Positions 1 to 7,130 are shown, counted from the stretch's first letter. The stretch is DNA of 7,437 nt from JAHJRJ01 sp037443685 (GCA_037443685.1 JBBINX010000097.1:1-7437), one strand, 5' to 3'. The notes: generated from the letters alone by a model not told the origin. Numbers and translations: made by a program.

Positions 1-55
1 ACACATTCCTTAACAATAATTAGTTAATTTTTGTGCTTTCTTCCCGATCTGCTAC

Positions 56-72
56 ATTGTAAACATTACAAT
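56..72. promoter_or_regulatory. Perfect palindrome ATTGTAA-ACA-TTACAAT, possible operator or enhancer site
   Basis: Two 7-bp arms (56-62 and 66-72) around a 3-bp centre form a perfect inverted repeat. It lies about 100 bp upstream of the sigma-54-like element at 167-182, a usual distance for activator binding sites of sigma-54 promoters. The same half-site recurs in inverted order (TTACA 138-142, TGTAA 152-156). The sequence shows only the symmetry. A regulatory role and any link to the activator at 4026-5408 are inference, and AT-rich DNA makes such palindromes fairly likely by chance. Confidence 0.3.
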
Positions 73-166
73 TTTAAAGTAATAATTTCCTATTTTCCAT
101 TGTATTTAATTTAAATTTCAGCTATAATATATTCAAATTACATCAAATCGGTGTAAATGTGCCGCC

Positions 167-182
167 TGGCACTCTTATTGTG
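167..182 (+). promoter_or_regulatory. Sigma-54-like -24/-12 promoter upstream of the first GH18 gene
   Basis: TGGCACT-CTTA-TTGTG resembles the sigma-54 consensus TGGCACG-N4-TTGCW. The -24 half (TGGCAC) is perfect and the GG-to-12-region spacing is 10 bp as required. The -12 dinucleotide is GT instead of the nearly invariant GC, which is a serious mismatch. Transcription would start near 192-195 and give a leader of roughly 60-65 nt before the ATG at 257. A sigma-54 activator gene lies in the same window, which makes the match more interesting but does not prove it. Confidence 0.4.
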
Positions 183-256
183 TGATATATGTCAATAGAT
201 AATTGAAACGATGAACATTAAAAGATGAGAAAAAAAATTAAAAAGGAAACAATAAT

Positions 257-1822
257 ATGAGGCTATTAGCTATAATTATATTAAACCTATTTTTGACAAT
301 ATCAGAATTGTTTGGACAACCGGATGTTGGGAAGTCAGATTTTTGGGTAAGTGCATATTTGCCATCATGGGAATTAAATATACCCGGCACCACAGGAAAT
401 TATGGACAATTACCAATTGCAAACATTGACTGGACTGCCTTTACACACGTTATTATGTTTGCTGCGAGCGCGAATACGAATGGGACTTTGAGTTATGGTA
501 ATTTGTTACCATCGAGAAGAAAACCGTTTAATATTATTGCACGTTCTAACGGTAGACCTGTCATATTAGCAATCGGTGGAGCCGGTGGAGAAGGTTGGGG
601 CGAGGCATGCAGTCCGGCTAACATTAATACATTTTTAAAAAGTGTATTAGCCGAATTAGACACAAGTCAATACGATGGAATTGATTTGGATATTGAGCCA
701 TTTAGAAATACAGGAACTATTAATGATACAACTCGTGTCGGTCCCTTCATTCGGAGGCTATACGATTCGCTTCAAGTTCGACGACAGTATCTAGACCCGA
801 CAAAAAAGCCATTATTGACTACAGCCATATTGCCTGGATGGGCTGGTGAGTGGTGGGCTAAACACGAGCATTTATTTGACCAAATCAATATAATGACTTA
901 TGATATGGCACAATCCTTAGGTTGGGGTGTAGATAGGACCTGGCATAATAATGCGATATATGGTCCACAGCCACCTACAGGAACTAACCTTTATTACACC
1001 ACCATCCAAACACGTTGGTTAGACCAAATGTACAAGAGGGGTGGAAAGAATAGAGGTAAGTATGGAATCGGTGTTGATTTCAACGGGACATTGTATCGAG
1101 GTGGGACTGTTTTGAGCGATGTTACAAAAGGTGTTCACCAACCGAAACAAAGATGGGCAACCACTCCGACATTTACATGGGATTATGATTTTGATGTTAT
1201 GTTTGCAACCTATTTAGATACAGCAACTGCAGCTACAAAGCGATATGATACAGAGGCACAGGCGGCATATTTAAGTATATTATCTAACGATGGGAATCCC
1301 GCGAACGAAGTGAAGTTAAGTTATACAGATTCTACACAGATACATCGCATTATTCAATATGCGAGAGATTCAAGTATGGGTGGTGTAATTTTATGGAATA
1401 TCGGTGAGGCATATCTTCCAAGCAAATATCCTAATAGGGATAGAATGCTCCAGTTTGTGAAAACGGCAGTATTAGGTACCGAAATTCTTTCGGCAGGTGA
1501 GCCAGTGCAAACCGCTGATATTTCAAATTATATACTGTTACAAAACTATCCAAATCCATTTAATCCAACAACAAAAATTCAATATCAACTACCGTTTGAA
1601 AGCAGGGTGAAATTGACGGTGTACAATATAGTCGGTCAGGAAATTATAACTCTTGTAAACGAAGTTCAAACATCAGGGATTAAATCAATATCTTGGGATG
1701 CAAATAATGGCTGGGGGCAATCCGTTGCTTCAGGAATTTATTTTTATCGTATCGAAATTTCTTTGATATCCGATCCTACTAAGAAATTTGTACAGGTAAA
1801 ACAGATGGTCATTTTGAAATAA
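257..1822 (+). CDS. Secreted GH18 chitinase-like hydrolase with T9SS type A sorting domain
   Basis: A 521-residue secreted glycoside hydrolase of family 18, which in this family cleaves beta-1,4-GlcNAc polymers such as chitin by substrate-assisted catalysis. The start at 257 follows AGGA (244-247) at 9-nt spacing. A signal peptide is visible (R2, hydrophobic 3-19, probable cleavage near G20/Q21). The catalytic barrel spans about 29-405. It has an AIGG strand-3 motif (105-108), the DxxDxDxE signature at 140-147 with E147 as predicted acid/base, MTYD at 213-216, and a late barrel Trp at W380. A short linker leads to a C-terminal domain (about 424-521) opening with YPNPFNPTT at 431-439. This is the T9SS type A sorting signature of Bacteroidota and Ignavibacteria and implies export across the outer membrane, probably to the cell surface. 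Bases 341-1470 are identical to 2108-3237 in the next gene, 147 bp or so downstream. Substrate (chitin, peptidoglycan or glycoprotein glycan) cannot be settled; an endo-beta-N-acetylglucosaminidase is possible. Family and sorting calls are firm. Confidence 0.95.
   Translation: MRLLAIIILNLFLTISELFGQPDVGKSDFWVSAYLPSWELNIPGTTGNYGQLPIANIDWTAFTHVIMFAASANTNGTLSYGNLLPSRRKPFNIIARSNGRPVILAIGGAGGEGWGEACSPANINTFLKSVLAELDTSQYDGIDLDIEPFRNTGTINDTTRVGPFIRRLYDSLQVRRQYLDPTKKPLLTTAILPGWAGEWWAKHEHLFDQINIMTYDMAQSLGWGVDRTWHNNAIYGPQPPTGTNLYYTTIQTRWLDQMYKRGGKNRGKYGIGVDFNGTLYRGGTVLSDVTKGVHQPKQRWATTPTFTWDYDFDVMFATYLDTATAATKRYDTEAQAAYLSILSNDGNPANEVKLSYTDSTQIHRIIQYARDSSMGGVILWNIGEAYLPSKYPNRDRMLQFVKTAVLGTEILSAGEPVQTADISNYILLQNYPNPFNPTTKIQYQLPFESRVKLTVYNIVGQEIITLVNEVQTSGIKSISWDANNGWGQSVASGIYFYRIEISLISDPTKKFVQVKQMVILK
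341..1470 (+). repeat. Direct repeat copy 1: GH18 catalytic-domain block, 1130 bp
   Basis: Identical, without gaps, to 2108-3237 (offset 1767 bp) when the two stretches are read line by line. Identity starts at the first base of codon 29 (Phe) and stops inside codon 405 (GTA here, GTT in copy 2). Thus the block covers exactly the catalytic barrel and excludes signal peptide and tail. Not one synonymous difference was found. This indicates a very recent duplication or gene conversion, or an assembly artefact. Confidence 0.97.
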
Positions 1823-1969
1823 ATTATAACATTTTCATTTTTGTATCAAATAACAAAGTTCATATTAAGTTATTGACTTAGTATGAGCTTTTTATTTGAT
1901 TATAAGTTTCATTTTGGTATATTAAAGCAAAAGTTTATTAATATTCTAATATTAAATAATAGGAATAAT

Positions 1970-3997
1970 ATGAATAGACGAACTATTATTGTCTTAATAC
2001 TGATAGTATTTAGCATACTTCTAACTTCGGAACACTTCACTCAAGATAATAAATCTACTCTAAATCAATCCCCGGATAAAAAAACTGTAATTTTAAAAAA
2101 TTCATCATTTTGGGTAAGTGCATATTTGCCATCATGGGAATTAAATATACCCGGCACCACAGGAAATTATGGACAATTACCAATTGCAAACATTGACTGG
2201 ACTGCCTTTACACACGTTATTATGTTTGCTGCGAGCGCGAATACGAATGGGACTTTGAGTTATGGTAATTTGTTACCATCGAGAAGAAAACCGTTTAATA
2301 TTATTGCACGTTCTAACGGTAGACCTGTCATATTAGCAATCGGTGGAGCCGGTGGAGAAGGTTGGGGCGAGGCATGCAGTCCGGCTAACATTAATACATT
2401 TTTAAAAAGTGTATTAGCCGAATTAGACACAAGTCAATACGATGGAATTGATTTGGATATTGAGCCATTTAGAAATACAGGAACTATTAATGATACAACT
2501 CGTGTCGGTCCCTTCATTCGGAGGCTATACGATTCGCTTCAAGTTCGACGACAGTATCTAGACCCGACAAAAAAGCCATTATTGACTACAGCCATATTGC
2601 CTGGATGGGCTGGTGAGTGGTGGGCTAAACACGAGCATTTATTTGACCAAATCAATATAATGACTTATGATATGGCACAATCCTTAGGTTGGGGTGTAGA
2701 TAGGACCTGGCATAATAATGCGATATATGGTCCACAGCCACCTACAGGAACTAACCTTTATTACACCACCATCCAAACACGTTGGTTAGACCAAATGTAC
2801 AAGAGGGGTGGAAAGAATAGAGGTAAGTATGGAATCGGTGTTGATTTCAACGGGACATTGTATCGAGGTGGGACTGTTTTGAGCGATGTTACAAAAGGTG
2901 TTCACCAACCGAAACAAAGATGGGCAACCACTCCGACATTTACATGGGATTATGATTTTGATGTTATGTTTGCAACCTATTTAGATACAGCAACTGCAGC
3001 TACAAAGCGATATGATACAGAGGCACAGGCGGCATATTTAAGTATATTATCTAACGATGGGAATCCCGCGAACGAAGTGAAGTTAAGTTATACAGATTCT
3101 ACACAGATACATCGCATTATTCAATATGCGAGAGATTCAAGTATGGGTGGTGTAATTTTATGGAATATCGGTGAGGCATATCTTCCAAGCAAATATCCTA
3201 ATAGGGATAGAATGCTCCAGTTTGTGAAAACGGCAGTTAACTTATCTGCTCAGGGTGTAAAGCCTAAAATTAAGGGCAGCATTTATTACGATAAAAATAG
3301 TGATCGGATACAAAATTTAAATGAACCATTGATGTCCGGTTGGACGGTCAAGCTTACTGGGGATGCAACTTTGAGTGCTCTTACTGATACAGAAGGGAAG
3401 TATAGTTTTGATTCGATTCCAATTGGTTCTTACAGAATCAGTCTCGAATCAAAACCGCCTTGGCAATTAACTCAGCCGAGTAGTCAGGGATATTATGATG
3501 TAATCATTTCTTCAAACACTGACAGTATTGTGCGTGATTTTGGTTTATTTGCAATTAACGTAGCAGAAGTAAATTATTCTGGTGGGTGGAACCTCGTTTC
3601 AATGCCAGTAAAATTGCATGATACCAATACAAAAAACGTTTTTCCCACAGCTATTTCATCATCGTTCGGTTTTTCAGTCAATTATACTATTGTCAATAAT
3701 TTAGAATATGGTAAAGGATATTTCACAAAATTTTCTTCACCTCAAAGGTTATTTTTCGCGGGCGACATTTTTTTAATTGATACAGTTGAAGTTAATGAGG
3801 GGTGGAATCTAATCGGCTCAGTGAGTGAAGAAGTACCTGTTAGCAATATTTTAATTTCTCCTCCGGGTAATATAACATCCACCTTCTGGTATTTCAATCA
3901 AAGGTATCAAAAAGCAGATACTATAAAACCTGGTTATGGATATTGGGTAAAATTTTCAGAGCCGGGCTTAATAATTCTCAACACCAATAATTTTTAA
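1970..3997 (+). CDS. Secreted GH18 chitinase-like hydrolase with SdrD-B-like domain and two GWNL modules
   Basis: A 675-residue secreted GH18 hydrolase. I chose the ATG at 1970 because AGGA (1961-1964) sits 5 nt upstream and the result begins with a clear signal peptide (N2 R3 R4, hydrophobic 5-19). An in-frame ATG at 1883 would add 29 residues ahead of it and hide it. After a polar linker, the barrel (about 47-423) is identical to that of the preceding gene, with DxxDxDxE ending at predicted catalytic E165. The tail is unrelated to the first gene's. Residues about 433-527 resemble an SdrD B-like/prealbumin-type beta-sandwich, with a possible Ca loop D441-N443-D445...E452 and the DTEGKYSFDSIPIGSY motif. 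Then come two related modules, GWNLVSMP (539-546) to GKGYFTKFS and GWNLIGSV (611-618) to GYGYWVKFS. The protein ends at 675 without a YPNPFNP-type sorting domain, so its route beyond the periplasm is unclear. It has no obvious promoter of its own and may be co-transcribed with the first gene. It converges with the activator gene 28 bp downstream. Confidence 0.93.
   Translation: MNRRTIIVLILIVFSILLTSEHFTQDNKSTLNQSPDKKTVILKNSSFWVSAYLPSWELNIPGTTGNYGQLPIANIDWTAFTHVIMFAASANTNGTLSYGNLLPSRRKPFNIIARSNGRPVILAIGGAGGEGWGEACSPANINTFLKSVLAELDTSQYDGIDLDIEPFRNTGTINDTTRVGPFIRRLYDSLQVRRQYLDPTKKPLLTTAILPGWAGEWWAKHEHLFDQINIMTYDMAQSLGWGVDRTWHNNAIYGPQPPTGTNLYYTTIQTRWLDQMYKRGGKNRGKYGIGVDFNGTLYRGGTVLSDVTKGVHQPKQRWATTPTFTWDYDFDVMFATYLDTATAATKRYDTEAQAAYLSILSNDGNPANEVKLSYTDSTQIHRIIQYARDSSMGGVILWNIGEAYLPSKYPNRDRMLQFVKTAVNLSAQGVKPKIKGSIYYDKNSDRIQNLNEPLMSGWTVKLTGDATLSALTDTEGKYSFDSIPIGSYRISLESKPPWQLTQPSSQGYYDVIISSNTDSIVRDFGLFAINVAEVNYSGGWNLVSMPVKLHDTNTKNVFPTAISSSFGFSVNYTIVNNLEYGKGYFTKFSSPQRLFFAGDIFLIDTVEVNEGWNLIGSVSEEVPVSNILISPPGNITSTFWYFNQRYQKADTIKPGYGYWVKFSEPGLIILNTNNF
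2108..3237 (+). repeat. Direct repeat copy 2: GH18 catalytic-domain block, 1130 bp
   Basis: This is the second copy of 341-1470, in the same orientation and the same reading frame (offset 1767 = 3 x 589). The 637 bp between copies (1471-2107) hold the first gene's sorting tail, the intergenic gap and the second gene's signal peptide. Flanking bases diverge at once on both sides, and no target-site duplication or terminal inverted repeat is visible at the junctions, which argues against simple transposition. Confidence 0.97.
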
Positions 3998-4025
3998 TAT
4001 TCCTTCCTTAATTTTTTTTTCTACT

Positions 4026-5408
4026 TTATTTCTCCCGTTCTGAGTGCTGAATAATCGTCAATTTATTGTGGAGTGTTTTCCGGCTGACTCCTAAAATTTT
4101 TGCCGCTTTTGCTTTGTTATTTCCCGTGGATGCGAGTGTTTGTAAAATTATCATCCGCTCAGCTTCCTGTGTTGAACAACCGATTGGAATATTAATAGAT
4201 TCTTGGGTTGTTACAGATTTTTGTAATTTTTTTGGCAAATAATGTGGACTGATAACTTCAGTCGGACATATCACTAATGCTCGTTCAACAATATTTTTTA
4301 ATTCTCTTACATTCCCTGGCCAGTCATAGGCAAATAATAGCGCCGAGGTTTCATCTGAAAAATTTTGAACAGATTTATTATATTTTTTTGCAAACATTTT
4401 TAAAAAATAATCAACAAGTAACGGAAGGTCTTCTTTTCGCTCCCGCAATGGGGGTATAAAAATTTCGATAACACTTAGCCGATAGTAAAGATCCTCGCGA
4501 AGTTCTTTCGATTTGATAGCTTCTGTTATGTTTCTATTCGTAGCTGCGATCATCCGGATGTCAACTTTAATTTCTTCTTTACCACCAAGTCTTCTAAATT
4601 TTTGAGTTTCAATTGCTCTAAGTAATTTAGCTTGCGTATCTAAACTCATCTCCCCGATTTCATCAAAAAAAAGAGTTCCGCTATCAGCAATTTCGAAGGC
4701 ACCCAGTTTTTTATGCAAAGCACCCGTAAAGGCGCCTTTCTCATGTCCAAATAATTCATTTTCGATAATATCTTTAGGGATACTCGCACAATTAAGTGCA
4801 ACAAATGGTTTTGCCACCCTATTGCTGTATTGATGTAAATGTTTAGCGATAACTTCTTTTCCTGTTCCGCTTTCACCGGTTATCAAAACGTTTGTTTGTG
4901 ATTTCGCGACCAACGAAACAGCTGAACGGATTTCGCAAATTACAGAACTTTGTCCAATAAGCGCTACGCCAGATTCGTAATATGCTTTATCGTTTTCAGA
5001 ATCTGTTTCAGTAGAATAACCACCATAATTTGTTAGTCCCTTTAATATTGATTCTACTAATCTTGGATCGAACAAGTCTCCCACTACAAAATCAGTTGCG
5101 CCCGATTTAATTAAACGAATTGCATCTTCGATGAAACCAGTCTTGGAAGATACAATGAGTTCAACCGGCATCTTTTGCTGTTTAATAAATTGTGTTAATC
5201 TCAATAAACTTTCATCCACACTGTCGCAACGTGCAACGCAAACACGGTATTGTTTTGATGCTAATTCCTCTTCCACTTTTTTAATAGATGTAAAATCTTT
5301 AATATAGATACCAGTTCGATGCAGCTTTGAAGCTAAAGTTGAACTCATCTCACCGTTCAACGATAAAAAAAGTATATTATAATTTATCAAGTTCAATTCT
5401 CCGGTCAT
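4026..5408 (-). CDS. Sigma-54-dependent transcriptional activator, NtrC-type, with degenerate receiver domain
   Basis: A 460-residue bacterial enhancer-binding protein that would use ATP hydrolysis to open sigma-54 promoters. Domains in order: receiver-like fold about 9-120, AAA+ core about 149-392, Fis-type HTH about 413-451. The core is complete: Walker A GESGTGKE (178-185), GAFTGA sigma-54 contact loop (225-230), Walker B GTLFFDE (244-250), arginine-finger region LREDLYYRL (303-311), sensor II WPGNVREL (363-370). The HTH reads NNKAKAAKILGVSRKTLHNKL. The receiver lacks the acidic pair after strand 1 (LNGE), has Arg (about R60) where the phospho-Asp is expected, and Gly (about G110) where the conserved Lys should be in GATDFVVGD. 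It is probably controlled by something other than phosphorylation. No kinase gene is adjacent. Start: ATG at 5408 gives a normal receiver N-terminus. An in-frame ATG at 5465 would add 19 mostly hydrophobic residues and has no ribosome site; the one at 5408 is also weak. Target genes are unknown; the GH18 pair is a candidate. Confidence 0.93.
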   Translation of the reverse strand: MTGELNLINYNILFLSLNGEMSSTLASKLHRTGIYIKDFTSIKKVEEELASKQYRVCVARCDSVDESLLRLTQFIKQQKMPVELIVSSKTGFIEDAIRLIKSGATDFVVGDLFDPRLVESILKGLTNYGGYSTETDSENDKAYYESGVALIGQSSVICEIRSAVSLVAKSQTNVLITGESGTGKEVIAKHLHQYSNRVAKPFVALNCASIPKDIIENELFGHEKGAFTGALHKKLGAFEIADSGTLFFDEIGEMSLDTQAKLLRAIETQKFRRLGGKEEIKVDIRMIAATNRNITEAIKSKELREDLYYRLSVIEIFIPPLRERKEDLPLLVDYFLKMFAKKYNKSVQNFSDETSALLFAYDWPGNVRELKNIVERALVICPTEVISPHYLPKKLQKSVTTQESINIPIGCSTQEAERMIILQTLASTGNNKAKAAKILGVSRKTLHNKLTIIQHSEREK

Positions 5409-5553
5409 AAATTCTTGCAATAAATATATGAATAAAATAATTAAGATGTGTGATATAAACCACATTTGTAATAATAAAAGTTTTTACATCTTTATACATC
5501 CCTTTAAAATATCCCCATTCTTGTTCAGAAATTCGTTATTTCCTCTTTATTTT

Positions 5554-5575
5554 GCTAAAAAGAAGGATTTTTAGC
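5554..5575. terminator. AT-rich hairpin GCTAAAAA/TTTTTAGC, possible terminator
   Basis: Arms 5554-5561 and 5568-5575 pair over 8 bp around a 6-nt loop. It lies downstream of the glycosyltransferase gene on the minus strand, between it and the activator gene. The stem is weak (two G-C pairs), and no long T run follows on the minus strand, so termination is uncertain. It might equally be chance in AT-rich DNA. Confidence 0.25.
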
Positions 5576-5621
5576 GTATTTTCAGTTTCGAGTTAAAAAA
5601 TATAAAACTCTTCAATTTTGG

Positions 5622-5674
5622 TGACCGGATTCTCAGCATTGTGTTAAATTCGCAAAATGGCGAATTTGCGGTCA
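5622..5674. other. Nested inverted repeats in the gap before the activator gene
   Basis: The gap 5409-5790 (382 bp) holds no convincing gene. Its most structured part is here. An inner perfect 8-bp stem, AAATTCGC (5646-5653) with GCGAATTT (5660-5667), has a 6-nt loop. An outer 6-bp pair, TGACCG (5622-5627) with CGGTCA (5669-5674), brackets it. It lies about 215-265 bp upstream of the activator's start, so it could be an operator, a structured leader or part of the glycosyltransferase 3' end. I saw no sigma-54-like promoter on the minus strand here. Role unknown. Confidence 0.35.
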
Positions 5675-5790
5675 TAACGGTTGTGCGATCTATTTTCATT
5701 CATTTTTCAAGTTTAAGAACAACTGATTTATATCTATTTTCTTCTATTAATATCTGCATTAATTTCTCTGTAGTCTACCGTTCCACGTTT

Positions 5791-6987
5791 TTAATGACGT
5801 AAATGATAAGAATTAATATATTCGTGAACATCCTTCAGAATTGTAGTAGCAGCGTCCGGTTTTGAAAGATGTTGTGTAGCTTTTCTTGCTTTGGTGAGTA
5901 TATTACGAGTGTTAATAATTTGCCGTAGTTTATACGATAAATTAGGAAGATTGATTGCTTTCCAACCGGCTCCGTGTTCAACTATGATATCGGTATTTCG
6001 ACTTTCTTGACCAGGGATAGGATCAACAATAAGTATCGGAAGTGATTTAGCCATTGCTTCGGCTGATGTCAGCCCGCCAGCTTTAGAGATAAGAAGATCT
6101 GAAGCATCCATAAATTCGTGCATATTGTCAATGAACCCATAGACGTATGGAGTGACATTTTTCGGGAATTCAAGTTCCTGAATTTCGGTCTGTGCTTTTG
6201 CATTCTTTCCACAAACAATCAGTAAATTGAAATTTATGTTGTCGAACCCAGAAAGCGTCCCGGCGGTATGTTCGACTATTTCCTTCAGTCGTCCTATACC
6301 GAAACCACCCGACAGTACCAACACTGTAAATTGATTAGAGTTAATACCGAGTTTAACGCGGACGTTTTTCTGTTTTCCCTTTGACCGGAATTCCGGCATT
6401 ATAGGTATTCCTGTTATACTGATCTTCTCCGCTGGAATTTTTTTTGATTGTAACTGCCAAGCAGACTCTTCATGGTAAACAAAATACCGTTCGATTATAC
6501 GATCCACCCATAACTGATGGACATCAAAATCGGTAGTTACAGCGAAGACTGGCGCTGTAATGTTATTCTTCCGCAACTCACTCGATACGGAGATGTATGG
6601 GAGGAAGTGTGTGCAAAGAATAGCGTCCGGATTCAATTCACGAAGTGCGTTTAGATAACGCCTGTAGTTTAGTTGGTCAAAAGATTTTATAATGCTTTTC
6701 TTTTGGTAGGGCTTTCGTTCCGATTGTTCATATAGGTAGCCCCATAAATCCGGTGCATGGGTTACCATCTGAAGATAAGTTTCAGAGTACAACCTTTTAA
6801 AAATTTTTGACGTAAAATCAAGCACGTCATAATGTTCGGTGTGGATTGGAAGACCAGTTAATGGAGCTGTACGGTGTAATGACTCTGCCGCGCGGATATG
6901 TCCAGCGCCTCCTGAACATGAAAGAATCAAGAAGAAGAATGTACGACCCCCATTATTAATTTTCTTTTTCTGAAGTTTGGTAATCAT
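5791..6987 (-). CDS. Glycolipid glycosyltransferase, MGDG synthase/UgtP-like (GT28)
   Basis: A 398-residue glycosyltransferase of the MGDG synthase/processive diacylglycerol glucosyltransferase group. Relatives transfer a sugar from UDP-glucose or UDP-galactose to diacylglycerol at the inner face of the cytoplasmic membrane. The N-terminal MGDG-synthase-type half opens with a Gly-rich SCSGGAGHIRAAE motif (about 23-35) and holds TDFDVH (about 152-157) and TGIP (about 192-195). The C-terminal GT28 half has LSGGFGIGRL (about 225-234), the donor-site SKAGGLTSAEA (about 301-311) and DPIPGQESRNTD (about 322-333). There is no signal peptide or membrane helix, as expected for a peripheral enzyme. I chose ATG 6987 because the Gly-rich motif then lies near the N-terminus as in relatives. 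The in-frame ATG at 7044 (417 aa) sits only a few bases after a terminator hairpin, leaving no room for a promoter. Sugar and acceptor cannot be told; MurG is related, but these motifs fit the lipid enzymes better. Confidence 0.9.
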   Translation of the reverse strand: MITKLQKKKINNGGRTFFFLILSCSGGAGHIRAAESLHRTAPLTGLPIHTEHYDVLDFTSKIFKRLYSETYLQMVTHAPDLWGYLYEQSERKPYQKKSIIKSFDQLNYRRYLNALRELNPDAILCTHFLPYISVSSELRKNNITAPVFAVTTDFDVHQLWVDRIIERYFVYHEESAWQLQSKKIPAEKISITGIPIMPEFRSKGKQKNVRVKLGINSNQFTVLVLSGGFGIGRLKEIVEHTAGTLSGFDNINFNLLIVCGKNAKAQTEIQELEFPKNVTPYVYGFIDNMHEFMDASDLLISKAGGLTSAEAMAKSLPILIVDPIPGQESRNTDIIVEHGAGWKAINLPNLSYKLRQIINTRNILTKARKATQHLSKPDAATTILKDVHEYINSYHLRH

Positions 6988-7052
6988 TTCTTGCGTAGGA
7001 AATCTAATTAATTGAGAATATAGATGCAAGTTAAAGTACGGCATAAAATGAA

Positions 7053-7080
7053 AAAGCCCTCAAAAAAAATTGAGGGCTTT
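7053..7080. terminator. Strong hairpin terminator between glycosyltransferase and GIY-YIG remnant
   Basis: AAAGCCCTCAA (7053-7063) pairs perfectly with TTGAGGGCTTT (7070-7080) over 11 bp with a 6-nt A/T loop. On the minus strand the stem runs into five Ts and then CATTTT, so it most probably terminates leftward transcripts coming from the GIY-YIG remnant. It could also act in the other direction. Transcription of the glycosyltransferase should therefore begin to its left. Confidence 0.75.
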
Positions 7081-7096
7081 CTTTATAGTGGGGGTA

Positions 7097-7126
7097 GTCC
7101 GCCTTCGACGGTCCGCCGGCGGCGGA
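7097..7126. repeat. GC-rich palindromic patch with repeated GTCCGCC
   Basis: GTCCGCC occurs at 7097-7103 and again at 7111-7117. The second copy forms a hairpin TCCGCC/GGCGGA (7112-7117 with 7121-7126) and contains the palindrome CCGCCGGCGG (7113-7122). Its base composition differs sharply from the AT-rich surroundings. It sits directly after the stop of the GIY-YIG remnant on the minus strand, so it may be part of the same inserted element. Confidence 0.4.
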
Positions 7127-7130
7127 GAAC

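Noticed and set aside
1914..1935. Sigma-54-like TGGTAT...GC before the second GH18 gene
   Set aside because: The GG-to-GC spacing is 9 bp rather than 10 and the -24 half is poor.
1883..1969. 29-residue upstream extension of the second GH18 protein
   Set aside because: It places charged and mixed sequence ahead of an evident signal peptide, and the ATG at 1970 has a good AGGA site.
341..3237. Composite transposon or insertion sequence as cause of the repeat
   Set aside because: No transposase, terminal inverted repeats or target-site duplications are visible at the block borders.
4277..4459. 60-codon open frame on the + strand
   Set aside because: It lies antisense to the AAA+/HTH part of the activator, has no recognisable domain, and is a shadow of that gene.
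4646..4876. 76-codon open frame on the - strand
   Set aside because: It overlaps the activator's ATPase core in another frame; the core's motifs clearly belong to the long frame.
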